A stretch of DNA of 64,000 nucleotides from Hofstenia miamia (taxonomy: Eukaryota > Xenacoelomorpha > Acoela): contig SCFE01000005.1 of assembly GCA_004352715.1 (NCBI GenBank), positions 2,728,192 through 2,792,191 of the forward strand. Direction: 5' to 3'. A program made the position numbers and the translations under genes. Under the pieces are notes generated by a model that saw only the letters and a program-made list of their open reading frames with translations, made no database searches and was not told where the DNA came from. Each line of letters starts with the position of its first letter. The first letter of the stretch is position 1. Positions 43,291 to 54,600 of the stretch are shown in pieces.

Positions 43291-44519
43291 ACAACAAAAT
43301 TGTCTTCAAAAATTTGCTTGCACCACTATGTATGATTTGTTAGCAAATAGGCCTCGAGGCAGAATGTCTTTTTTTGATTGACCAGGACATTTTCGGAATG
43401 ACTATTGCTCTATTTTACATTTATGAAATGTACTTCTATATCCTGAAATGGAAAGAAAAAGAAATCAAATTTTGTGGTTTTGTTTTTTGGGTCAGCGTGT
43501 ATTACAAACGGCATTTTTTAAGTTAAAGTTTTTCCATTTGCAGCAATAAGTAAAATTTAAATATTTCTAGTTTTTTTTTGCTAACCAATAGGAAATTTAT
43601 AAAACATTTTGATTGGCAACAATTTCAACGAATTTGGTAAAAATGATATTGGTGTTTTTCACAGTGCTGAAACTGTAAAACTATAATGAGTAACCAAAAT
43701 TTATACCACTCTATAAATAAGTGCAATTTTTATGAATAAGATTGTTTAATATAATTAATAACTAATATTAATTTAGTTCAAAACACAAATAATACGCTTA
43801 TTACTATACCACATATTATCAGGATTGCATATGGAAATATCTAATCCATTCCATTTCCAGATCATGGAATTGCAAATGGAACGGAAATTGAAATCATTTT
43901 ATGGAATGGCAATTTAATGAAATTTTTAGAAACCAATTTCAAAAAAAGATATTCTCAACGTTGTACAAAATTCAAAATAGCCTAAATTTTTATAAATATA
44001 AAGGGGGGGGGGGCTTTCCACCACTAAATATAAATTTTTTTTTGAAAACAGGAACAAATGCATTAAAATAATCTAATTTAGTATAGCGAATAGAAAAACA
44101 ATACTTATTTAATGTCAAACGATATTGGTTAAGTTATCGCATCAATGGCGTTAATGCATCTAACATTCGTTACTAATTCCAGTTTCAAACCTATAATTGC
44201 ATATATACATTTTTATATTTAATGACACAGCCATTAATAAATTTTCTACAAAAAGTTAGTGATGCACATCAGTTTACTGCATGAGTTTTTTCGTATATCA
44301 TCGCCATAAACACATGTATACATGACATTAAATTTTTTAATTCTAATTCGATTTGGAACAGAAATGTAACTGAAATTTACTGAAATATTTACTAGAAATA
44401 TAATTGAGATAGCCTTTGATGAGTCCAGGATAAAAAGTAGGTATTGTAAACTTGGCGAACCACCACAGGATTCAGCGAGATCACACAGTTCCAAGGACAA
44501 CTGATATATCTTTGCGATT
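43291..44519. other. AT-rich stretch with an 11-base G run
   Basis: No gene recognised. An uninterrupted run of 11 G at 44003-44013 stands out against the AT-rich background. Confidence 0.5.
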
Positions 44520-45251
44520 CCCTAGTGACACGAAGTTGCTAAAAAATTGCTAAAACTTCCATGTATCACAAAATTCTTGGAAAAATTCCAAGTGCTACCG
44601 TTGAAATTGCAAGATAACACAAGTCACATGGAAACCCATTCTGAAACTACAAACTTGCAAAAACTTGGAAGTTCCACAATAACCACAATTATGTCAAATC
44701 GACAGAGAAATGACAGCTGAATGTCAATTTGCAGCCAAAAACTTTTAATTATTAATTTTCGACTCCTTTTTGACATCAACTTGAAAGTATTTTAAGAATT
44801 GCTGAATGCCATCTAGTGTCAATAATAATTACGCTCCCAATTGTGGCGATCAGTAAATTTCACTGAAGATTGATGAAATATTAAGAGAAAAATGATAATT
44901 TTAACATAGATTAGTTAAATTCAAGTAGAATTTATACAAAACTCCTAGATACATTAAGAATCTAGTGCAAAATAAATTATATTTTCATGCAATAATGAAA
45001 TTCTGTTCTTCATGTGTTATGAAAGCTATTGACAAATAGTTAATAATTAGTTTGTTAGACAAAATTAAAACTGCCAAAATCACAAAAGAACTGATAGAAA
45101 TTACAAGCGCTAATTTTGCGTTGATATTTCTTACATGTAACTATTAAATTTCGCCACGTTACAACTTAAATGTGATTAGTAAATGTGTATTGCTTTTATA
45201 TTGTGCCAAATAGCAACAGAATATACTAACTAAAGCGTAATTTTAATTTCA

Positions 45252-45255
<4 letters not shown>

Positions 45256-45307
<52 letters not shown>
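45256..45307. repeat. (AT)n microsatellite
   Basis: About 50 bases of AT dinucleotide repeat. Confidence 0.95.
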
Positions 45308-45308
<1 letters not shown>

Positions 45309-46919
45309 CATTTCATTTCTGAAATTAGCAATCACAGATGATTAAAATAGTGCGCTTAGGATCTTTATCAATATAATTTCATCAAAATTTTAATAAAAGA
45401 CATTTTCCTCTACAATTTTCCTATGAAATTAGAACTGACAAAAGGGTGACGAAGATGATGCTAAATTATCTAAAAATTATAGTATATTCAATATTGGAAT
45501 TTTTCTATTTTTCAATAGTTAACTTTTTCGTAAACTAAATAAACAAATGCAGTAACTGCAATTATTACTGAAGAATCAATTCAAAGCTTAGCATGCATAG
45601 AATTATTCTCAAATCAATTATATTAAATTCTATTTGTCTTACTAATGCTCAGCTTTGCATGTAATAATATATTGTTATAATGATGTAAATACAATCAAAT
45701 TTACATACTATATTAAAATACATACCATTATATATTATATATTGTTTTGTAATTAGCTGAATAAATTATTGCCGCGTTTTAGCGCATAATATTTTTAGAA
45801 AGCAATATCCGATGTAACGAAAAACTCTGACAAAACTCCAATTATTTTTTTAGGGCAGAGATCTCATGCAGGAAGGTGGGTCTAAGCGATCCCAATTCGG
45901 TTTGAAAGTAGCTGCAAAGCTATATTTCTATATTCCGAAAACGAATTAAAAACATTTATGCCGTCTCCGAAGAAGCGAAAAATTGGCCGACCAACATTTT
46001 CGCATGAACGATCTACTTTATTAAAGTGATTTTTTGTGCTACTAAGTATTGTAAGGAAATATGTAACTGGAGTCGAATTTTTTTAATTTTTGTACTACAT
46101 GTTGCAAAATAGAGGAGTGTAGGAGCTATTTTGCTAAGTTTACAATAAATGATCAAGTGTTTTGCATGATCCAAATTTACACCATTGGCACAGTATATTA
46201 GTAAACTGAGTCATATCAAACTAAACAGAAGAATTATTGAGAATGGACAAAAGGGAAGAAAAATAGTAATTTACTAGAACATAGTAATAACTATTTATCA
46301 GCTTTGAAATATATTATTGACACTATCAAAGCTTTAGGAGTATACATATTCCGAGTGCTGCTTACCAGTGGTGCATGTAAACGCTAGGCAAGCAAATGTT
46401 TTTAGGTAACCAAATTAGTATAAATAATAAACCATCAAAAATATATTTATATGTGAAATCCCTGAGGCGATATTTTTAAAAAGATATTTGTAATATTGTT
46501 AAAAAGATAAAATCATTGTTGCAGTTAATTTAATACATCATTTCCAAGAAAAATTGCTAATAATTTCTGTAGCCTTTCACCATTAATTGGTTGTTATGGA
46601 ATTTTTTTAAATTTTATTAAATAGAAAATAATCGTTAAGCAGACGCTGCTCAAAATCAAACAGTTTTTATTAAATCAAATATTTACTAAATTTCAGGTAA
46701 CGCAGTCGAAAAATCATGTATTTCAAAATTTCTAATAGGAATTTTGTCGATTTACAATTGAAGACATGTCAGTGATCGCAAACTTGAGAACAATTTGAAG
46801 TTTCTCAAGATTGAAAAAATTAGAGTGGAAATTTCGACCAGAAAATGGCAGCTGAGGGAAATCACATTTAAATTGATCAAAGTTTTTGAAATTTAATAAT
46901 TATATAAAACGGCATTTGC

Positions 46920-47054
46920 TTAGGCCACGGTTACACTACGTGATTGGTAGCAAGAAAAGAAACAAAATCACGTCGAAACGCCAATTATCTTAGCGTTTCG
47001 ACGTGATTTTGTTTCTTTTCTTGCTACCAATCACGTAGTCTAACCGTGGCCTTA
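46920..47054. mobile_element. Hairpin MITE, PIF/Harbinger-like
   Basis: Arms 46923-46981 and 46993-47051 (59 bases each) are inverted complements with one mismatch visible, separated by an 11-base spacer. Ends are GGCCACGGTTA...TAACCGTGGCC. TTA occurs on both sides (46920-46922 and 47052-47054), fitting the 3-bp TTA/TAA target duplication of PIF/Harbinger elements. There is no coding capacity. The near-perfect arms indicate a recent insertion. Confidence 0.75.
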
Positions 47055-47968
47055 GGGATATGAAACTGGCCTCCATTTGAGTACATACGACGAAAATTTA
47101 TTTAAAAATATCACTCTTAAATAATCCAAGTTAATATTTGATTTATATATGCTCCTATATATTGTATGTTTACATACATCTATGAATATAAAATCACTAT
47201 TTTCGTTCGATAGGCAAGGAAACATGAATATTATTTAAAATTACTTATACAGCGCTTTCCACAGTTTAATTTTGCGGAAGTTTGGAAGGACGCTAAGAAC
47301 GCCATAAATCAAAAAGGAAGAGACCTTAGACGAGATAAACCTCAAAAAAATTGGTTTTCTTCTAATTCATATACATATATAGATTTATAGATATTTATAC
47401 GAAAATGCAGAATATTATTTTATAACAGACTCATGGACGCATTTCCAAGTTTCATTTGTGGAACATGTAAGAATTTGCAATTTATAATTAAATCTTCCAA
47501 GCACTTGCTGTGGAACTTGTATAATTTTGTGGACATTTCCAAGTTTGTGTCACTGGGTATGCATATACATATACATTTATGCAGTATCGAAATATTGGTG
47601 CACCAGATATGATACGATTTTATGAGATTAGAATTTATTGTGCTTAACAATCGTCGTTTGTTTCAGATGCTGTCATAGCACGATTTGGCACTAATGCTTG
47701 GGATACATCTAAGGTTGCAGTGAGTATATGCCATTGGAAAACCCCATGGACAATAAATTGAATGAATATATTGAATTCTCTTGTAATAGTGATCACTTAG
47801 AAGTTTTATTTGTTAATTTTGACATTGTGCATATTGCTAAATGAATTTCTTTAAATTCTGTTACTTCCTTAATGAGATTCCTTCAAATTCTTTATAAAAC
47901 TTGCCTATTTCTTGCAAAGAAATATAAAAAGATTCTTATAGATCCCAAAATTATCAAAAAATGTTGAA

Positions 47969-48027
47969 CTAGGGTGTAGAACGAAGCTGTAATTCTTAGG
48001 TTCCTAGTTTGAATCAGGGTCGACGGA
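47969..48027 (+). pseudogene. tRNA-Tyr-like unit 1 (very degenerate)
   Basis: Only the 3' part is readable: CTGTAATTCTTAGGTTCCTAG then TTTGAATCAGGGTCGACGG, resembling the anticodon arm and T arm of tRNA-Tyr. It is in line with the units downstream. Confidence 0.45.
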
Positions 48028-48212
48028 AATTAGTGAATTTTTTTTCAAAATATAATAAAATTAAATTAAGAGTAGATATTTCAAAAAATGAAATTACTCT
48101 TTTAAATATAAATTTAAAAAAGTTTTAAATAGGATAAACAAAATATTTCTTGAACTTAAAATAATTATAAATACACTTTGGTTATGTATGAAAATACTTT
48201 CAAAAATTTTAT

Positions 48213-48287
48213 CCGGCGATAGCTCAGTTGGTAGAGTGGAGGGCAAGTTGTAATCTTTAGGTCCCATGTTCGAATCTGGGTAGACGG
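48213..48287 (+). pseudogene. tRNA-Tyr-like unit 2
   Basis: The D arm and A box (GATAGCTCAGTTGGTAGAG) and the B box (TGTTCGAATC) are well kept. The anticodon arm is altered (GGAGGGCAAGTTGTAATC) and the acceptor arms CCGGCGA and TAGACGG do not pair well. It is probably not a functional tRNA. Confidence 0.65.
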
Positions 48288-48443
48288 AAATTGTTTTCAA
48301 AATGTAAAAAGTTAAAATAAAAGCAGATACTTTAAAAAAGTGAATTACAATTGTAAAGATAATTTCCAATAAGCTTTAAAAAGGATAATCAATATGCATC
48401 TATAAATATTTATTATGTATGAAAATAACTTCATGAATTTCAT

Positions 48444-48508
48444 ACGCTGATAGCTCAGTTGGTATAGCATAAGACTGTAAAGCCACTAATTCAAAACCTG
48501 GTCGACGG
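48444..48508 (+). pseudogene. tRNA-Tyr-like unit 3
   Basis: TGATAGCTCAGTTGGTATAGC, then GACTGTAAAGCC and AATTCAAAACCTGG. The A box is intact, the B box has decayed and the variable region is shortened. Confidence 0.6.
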
Positions 48509-48713
48509 AAATTTTTTCTAAATATAATAAAATTACAATAAAAATAGATCTACAAAAGAATGAATTACAATTGTAAAGATTATTTCCAAGTAGTTTTAAG
48601 TTGGATAAACAATATATATATATATATCTATATCTATATATACATATATATAACTAAATTTAAATAATAAATCCTTATTTGATTATGTATAAAATCAGCT
48701 TCTAAATTTTAAT

Positions 48714-48790
48714 AATTGATAGCTTACTTGTAGAGCGGAGGACTGTAGTGACAAGCTGTATAGTTCTTAGGTACCTGGTTGGAATGCGGG
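48714..48790 (+). pseudogene. tRNA-Tyr-like unit 4, with intron-like insert
   Basis: GCGGAGGACTGTAG is followed by TGACAAGCTGTA and then TTCTTAGGTACCTGG. Eukaryotic tRNA-Tyr(GUA) genes carry a short intron one base after the anticodon, exactly where this insert lies. The D arm is damaged (AGCTTACTTGTAGAG). The unit is cut by the N at 48791, and its duplicate is at 49508. Confidence 0.65.
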
Positions 48791-49421
48791 NGACCCTCAT
48801 ACATTAAAAGAAAACTCTTTTGTTCTGAAAACTTCAACACCCAATGGAAATCGTAAGTTGTTATTAAATTGCCAAGCTCTGCTATCTATAGTTTTACAGA
48901 AAATTCTTGTTCTACTTTGCTCTAGTTCTGAATGGAATTTTCCGCACGGTCTTAAGTCAAAACTCACCTGCACTTGTTTTACTGCCGCAATACCTCTGTC
49001 AAAACTTACTTTATGATAATGGTTAATTACACTCAATCATCTCTAAAAACACTAACCAAAACCGAATTAATGGAACTAGTAATGGATTAAGCTGAACATA
49101 TAAATGATATGTAAACCAGAATATCCACTTTAGAGAGACAATTGTCTCAATCATCGCCTTCCCAAAGCAAAGAAAATTTTGTGCCACAAGAACAATTCCA
49201 AAGGTTTGAATCATCAATGTGAGAAAATCTAAATGTATTTAGAACTAACATATTAGATACTATCACAAATTTAATGAAACCTGATACCAACCTTACTCAG
49301 TCTTCCCAGCAGCCAGATGCCAAAACTTTCAATGAACCAACACAGAACACCAACCCACTGTCACTGCCGTCAAGCCAGTCGGCCTTCTGACCAATATCAC
49401 TGCCAACAGAATCACCAATGC
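48791..49421 (+). repeat. Family B leader/gag start duplicated after a single-N join
   Basis: From 48792 the sequence repeats 50202-50817 closely, with about 20 extra bases near 48983. Bases 48620-48790 likewise repeat as 49425-49586. Both duplications meet at the N, so this is probably an assembly artefact rather than biology. Confidence 0.75.
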
Positions 49422-49507
49422 TTATATATATATATATACATATATATAACTAAATTTAAATAATAAATCCTTATTTGATTATGTATAAAATCAGCTTCTA
49501 AATTTTA

Positions 49508-49592
49508 ATAATTGATAGCTTACTTGTAGAGCGGAGGACTGTAGTGACAAGCTGTATAGTTCTTAGGTACCTGGTTGGAATGCGGGTCAAGG
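49508..49592 (+). pseudogene. tRNA-Tyr-like unit 4, second occurrence
   Basis: Identical by eye to 48714-48790 (GCGGAGGACTGTAG and intron-like insert), but continuing past the join point into TCAAGGAAATT. Likely the same locus represented twice. Confidence 0.65.
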
Positions 49593-49775
49593 AAATTTTT
49601 TAAATTTTTTTGAAAATATAATATTGTTAAAATATAAGTAGATATATTAAAACAAAAATGTCAATTTAAACATTATTTAAAATGAGATTTAAATACCATA
49701 AACAATACATGTACAACCAAATATAAATACTAAATACTTATTTGATTATATTTGAAAACAGCTTCACAAATTTAT

Positions 49776-49847
49776 CGGTCGATAGCTCAGTTGGTACAGC
49801 GGAGGACTGTAATCGTTAGGTCCATGGTTCGAATCCGGATAGTAGGA
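49776..49847 (+). pseudogene. tRNA-Tyr-like unit 5 (best preserved, no intron)
   Basis: CGATAGCTCAGTTGGTACAGC, GGAGGACTGTAATCGTTAGG and GGTTCGAATCCGG preserve both internal promoter boxes and the GTA anticodon. The anticodon loop has lost a base and the acceptor strands (CGGTCGA, TAGTAGG) do not pair, so a functional tRNA is unlikely. Family B LTR-like sequence begins just downstream. Confidence 0.7.
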
Positions 49848-49849
49848 GA

Positions 49850-50201
49850 TTCGGGGTGTGCGGCGTCTTGGGACTGCCGCGTAAACCCGTTCAGTTCTGG
49901 GGCTTTGTTGATACAGATGATTCTCATATTACTAATGATGGCAGCTTTGTTGCCTCACTCTGTAACTAATTGCCACATAATCCTAGATGCTGCCCATGCA
50001 GAACATATCCGTAGTAGTTACAATTGCATTATATCTGTATCAGTCCAGATGCTTACTAAGCTGGCCTCAATAATGTATACTACTTTAAAATGCCTATGTC
50101 TATATGGTACTCTTGGAGGTTCTATTTTTGCGGGATTAGATGCTATGCTATCACTGTGTTATTGCTTTTCTATATTGCTAACTGTGATGATGCTAGATGG
50201 T
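49850..50201 (+). mobile_element. Probable family B LTR 3' part
   Basis: The gene-free sequence upstream of the family B gag begins GC-richer (GGTGTGCGGCGTCTTGGG) and ends ..GATGCTAGA before TGGTGACCCTCATAC. The latter resembles a degraded tRNA-Arg primer site (TGGCGACCGTGAC). No second LTR of this element is readable, so the assignment is tentative. Confidence 0.35.
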
Positions 50202-50412
50202 GACCCTCATACATTAAAAGAAAACTCTTTTGTTCTGAAAACTTCAACACCCAATGGAAATCGTAAGTTGTTATTAAATTGCCAAGCTCTGCTATCTATA
50301 GTTTTACAGAAAATTCTTGTTCTACTTTGCTCTAGTTCTGAATGGAATTTTGCGCATGGTCTTAAGTCAAAACTCACCTGCACTTGTTTTAGTCAAAACT
50401 TACTTTATGATA

Positions 50413-51650
50413 ATGGTTAATTACACTCAATCATCTCTAAAAACACTAACCAAAACCGAATTAATGGAACTAGTAATGGATTAAGCTGAACATATAAATG
50501 ATATGTAAACCAGAATATCCGCTTTAGAGAGACAATTGTCTCAATCATCGCCTTCCCAAAGCAAAGAAAATTTTGTGCCACAAGAACAATTCCAAAGGTT
50601 TGAATCATCAATGTGAGAAAATCTAAATGTATTTAGAACTAACATATTAGATACTATCACAAATTTAATGAAACCTGATACCAACCTTACTCAGTCTTCC
50701 CAGCAGCCAGATGCCAAAACTTTCAATGAACCAACACAGAACACCAACCCACTGTCACTGCCGTCAAGCCAGTCGGCCTTCTGACCAATATCACTGCCAA
50801 CAGAATCACCAATGCCAGTAACTAACATCCTAAATACAAAATCAAAAAAACGTATATCTATGCTACCAGACGAACCCCTAAAAACTGATCCTAAACTCCA
50901 CAAGATTCCACAATATTTGATAAAGGACAAAAGTTTTGAGAATGGATCGTACTCTTTGAAATATATCTTGTGCAACAACATGGTACAAAACAAAACGGAG
51001 CCACACAAATGCCTCTCTTTCTAAAAGACCGCACTCTAAAAGTGTATCTAAACCTTGACACTAACATCAAAACTAATTATAATAAAATTGTTACTGCTAT
51101 GAATGAACAATTTGGCAACGAATGTACAAGAAAACAATACCAAATGCAACTATACAGCTGTAAACTCGACAAAGACGAGGACATAATCAACTACATCCAC
51201 AAGGTAGACCACCTATTACGCCTGTCACAAGAAGAAGATCACTACTACCCACAAGATCTATATTCATATGTCCACGCAGGTCTACCAACGTCAATGAAAA
51301 ACCAATTCGAAAACAAATGCGACAATGATGACGATATCAACACCCTCATTAAAAAAGCTGTTAATATCCAACTAACTCTAGAGAATAACAAATGCATAAA
51401 TCACCAGCAAGGCTACCAACCTCAAACATTCCAACCTCACCATAACACAAGCAAAAAAGACAATCTCCAAAAAGCAATAGCTGACAAACCAGAAGAATTC
51501 CCGTTTGTCAAATGCAAAAGAGAAAAGGGACACCTGAAACCTGATTGCAAAAAAATAATATACTTAGTTAATGAAGATGGATATTACACATCTGAAGACC
51601 TTGAAAATCATGAACACGCCGAATCAAATGAGGAAGATTTAAATAAATAG
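50413..51650 (+). pseudogene. gag: Family B Gag, broken
   Basis: The ATG at 50413 opens MVNYTQSSLKTLTKTELME with early stops, then QSSPSQSKENFVPQEQFQR. After a frame change, 50970-51650 continues as a capsid-like domain (LDKDEDIINYIHKVDHLLRL, HAGLPTSMKNQFENK) and VKCKREKGHLKPDC. The latter is a CCHC knuckle that has lost its second cysteine. It aligns throughout with family A gag, for example HIAKGLPENIRQQFEAK against HAGLPTSMKNQFENK. Codons are C/A-rich compared with family A, so the two families have been separate for long. Confidence 0.8.
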
Positions 51651-51689
51651 GGGCGCTGGCCCAAGACCAAGCAAAGGAGCTGCTGATCA

Positions 51690-54600
51690 TGACAGACCTA
51701 TTAGAAAGAAATTTAATACCAATAACAATCAATAACTGCAACATTAAAGCTACAGTCGACACTGGCGCATCAATCACAATTATAGTTGATACTTGTGCTC
51801 ACAACATTGGTTGGAATTGAAACAACATTACAGCAAATGAGACAAGCCTCATTAGCACTTCAGGCGACTATGTTGATGTAAAAGGAACTGTAAAAAACGC
51901 CTAGATCAAAATACAAAATGTCAAATTCGAACAAGACATTCATATCATCAATACAATGAACCAACCTCTGCCTTACGAAATGATAATTGGTCACAACTTC
52001 CTAACAGAAAACAACTGTCTAATAAAATATGGCAGCAGAACTTTTACAATTCCAGAAGACAAAAACGTCTCTATGGCATTAGCCACCAAGGGCACAACTG
52101 CTTTGGAATTCTCATTAACTGAAAATTTAAGACTAGAGCCCTTTCACTGGCAAATCACAAAAATCATAGCTAAGAAACCATTCAAATGAGAAGCCATCAT
52201 CACCAATACTTACAGCATCAAGAACTCATTAGTAACTGTTCTAAAAAATGTCATCTCGATCACCAACAATACCGGATATATGGCCATCCTGAACAACTCA
52301 AACAGAGTTGTACCTCCTAATAAAAACACAATCACAATTACTGGAATGCCTCTAGAAAAATATGTGGTTAAACACAAACTGATACTTCTTTCGTTGACAG
52401 AAAACCACCAAACTACCACAAAATCGTTACCACTACTCACCCCCATGTAACTCAAGACGAACATACAATGATAAATGACATAATATCAACCAACACTGCT
52501 GTATTCAAAAATGACGAAATCAGCAATGGCAAAGCCATTGGTGTTTAAAACACTATCAAAACTACCTCAAACAAACTTATATGCCAAGCCTGATGACATG
52601 TACCAGCCAACATGCATCATCAATATGCAAAAACTCTATCAGAGCTCTTAAATCACGGAATCATACGTCAAAGCCACAGCCCATATGCCTCACCAACAGT
52701 CTTCATCAAACAAGGCGATATAAACACTGCTTGTGCATTGACTTCAGACAGCTAAACAACATAATGAAAAAGGACACTTACCCCCTTCCTTGAGTGGATG
52801 ACATTCTATATAATGCCGCCAAATACAAAATCGTTTCAACATTGGAATTATGCAAAGCCTACTGGCAGGTACCAATGAGAGAGGAAGACAGAAAAAACGG
52901 CCTATTCAAATAGTGTTACAATGCCCTGGCCACGTTCCAACAATATGTCACAAAAATACTAACATGAAACAACTGTCAACTGTCAGAAGGGGTGGCCGCA
53001 TATATTGACGACATACTCATAGGTTCTCATGACGCCACCTCTCACTCACAACAATTAGATGCAATACTAAAACTCCTATTCAAAGAGTTAACGCAAAAAA
53101 ATGCTATATCACAAGAAATTCCATAGTCTTCCTAGGCAGAAACATACAAGAAGGAAAAATAACTATTAAAGATAATGCAAAACAAGGCCTGCACTCTATC
53201 AAAGACGTCCAGTGCATCCTTGGCTTTATAAATTACTAACACATGTTCATTCCAAATCTAGGCAAAAAAACAAGACACATTTCTAACCTCCTCAAAAAGC
53301 AAAATCAGTTTGAATGGACATGACAACACCAAGAAGAGCTAGACACACTTAAAAAATCTATAAAAAATATCAAGTCACTAAATTCGCCAACATCACATGA
53401 TCCCTTCATCCTCGACTGTGATGCAAGTACAGTTGCAATTGGAACCACACTNGAATTGAAACAACATTACAGCAAATGAGACAAGCCTCATTAGCACTTC
53501 AGGCGACTATGTTGATGTAAAAGGAACTGTAAAAAACGCCTAGATCAAAATACAAAATGTCAAATTCGAACAAGACATTCATATCATCAATACAATGAAC
53601 CAACCTCTGCCTTACGAAATGATAATTGGTCACAACTTCCTAACAGAAAACAACTGTCTAATAAAATATGGCAGCAGAACTTTTACAATTCCAGAAGACA
53701 AAAACGTCTCTATGGCATTAGCCACCAAGGGCACAACTGCTTTGGAATTCTCCTTAACTGAAAATTTAAGACTAGAGCCCTTTCACTGGCAAATCACAAA
53801 AATCATAGCTAAGAAACCATTCAAATGAGAAGCCATCATCACCAATACTTACAGCATCAAGAACTCATTAGTAACTGTTCTAAAAAATGTCATCTCGATC
53901 ACCAACAATACCGGATATATGGCCATCCTGAACAACTCAAACAGAGTTGTACCTCCTAATAAAAACACAATCACAATTACTGGAATGCCTCTAGAAAAAT
54001 ATGTGGTTAAACACAAACTGATACTTCTTTCATTGACAGAAAACCACCAAACTACCACAAAATCGTTACCACTACTCACCCCCATGTAACTCAAGACGAA
54101 CATACAATGATAAATGACATAATATCAACCAACACTGCTGTATTCAAAAATGACGAAATCAGCAATGGCAAAGCCATTGGTGTTTAAAACACTATCAAAA
54201 CTACCTCAAACAAACTTATATGCCAAGCCTGATGACATGTACCAGCCAACATGCATCATCAATATGCAAAAACTCTATCAGAGCTCTTAAATCACGGAAT
54301 CATACGTCAAAGCCACAGCCCATATGCCTCACCAACAGTCTTCATCAAACAAGGCGATATAAACACTGCTTGTGCATTGACTTCAGACAGCTAAACAACA
54401 TAATGAAAAAGGACACTTACCCCCTTCCTTGAGTGGATGACATTCTATATAATGCCGCCAAATACAAAATCGTTTCAACATTGGAATTATGCAAAGCCTA
54501 CTGGCAGGTACCAATGAGAGAGGAAGACAGAAAAAACGGCCTATTCAAATAGTGTTACAATGCCCTGGCCACGTTCCAACAATATGTCACAAAAATACTA

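Larger units (their letters stand above)
44520..47557. mobile_element. Putative 3-kb element with terminal inverted repeats, family unknown
   Basis: The left end CCCTAGTGACACGAAGTTG (44520) and the right end CCCAGTGACACAAACTTGG (reverse complement from 47557) match apart from one indel and a few substitutions. Inside both ends lie repeated words of the type ACTTGGAA and TTCCACA (44550-44680 and 47430-47540), suggesting long decayed subterminal repeats. No transposase is recognisable and no target duplication is evident. It contains an (AT)n tract and the hairpin MITE. A superfamily cannot be assigned. Confidence 0.4.

Noticed and set aside
47969-49847. CRISPR-like array because of the regular spacing
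   Set aside because: The repeats are tRNA-like, about 70 bases long with related rather than unique spacers, and the genome is eukaryotic.
49752-50420. 222-codon frame as a protein gene
   Set aside because: It begins within a tRNA-Tyr-like unit and runs through probable LTR and leader; no domain is recognisable and its composition is that of non-coding DNA.
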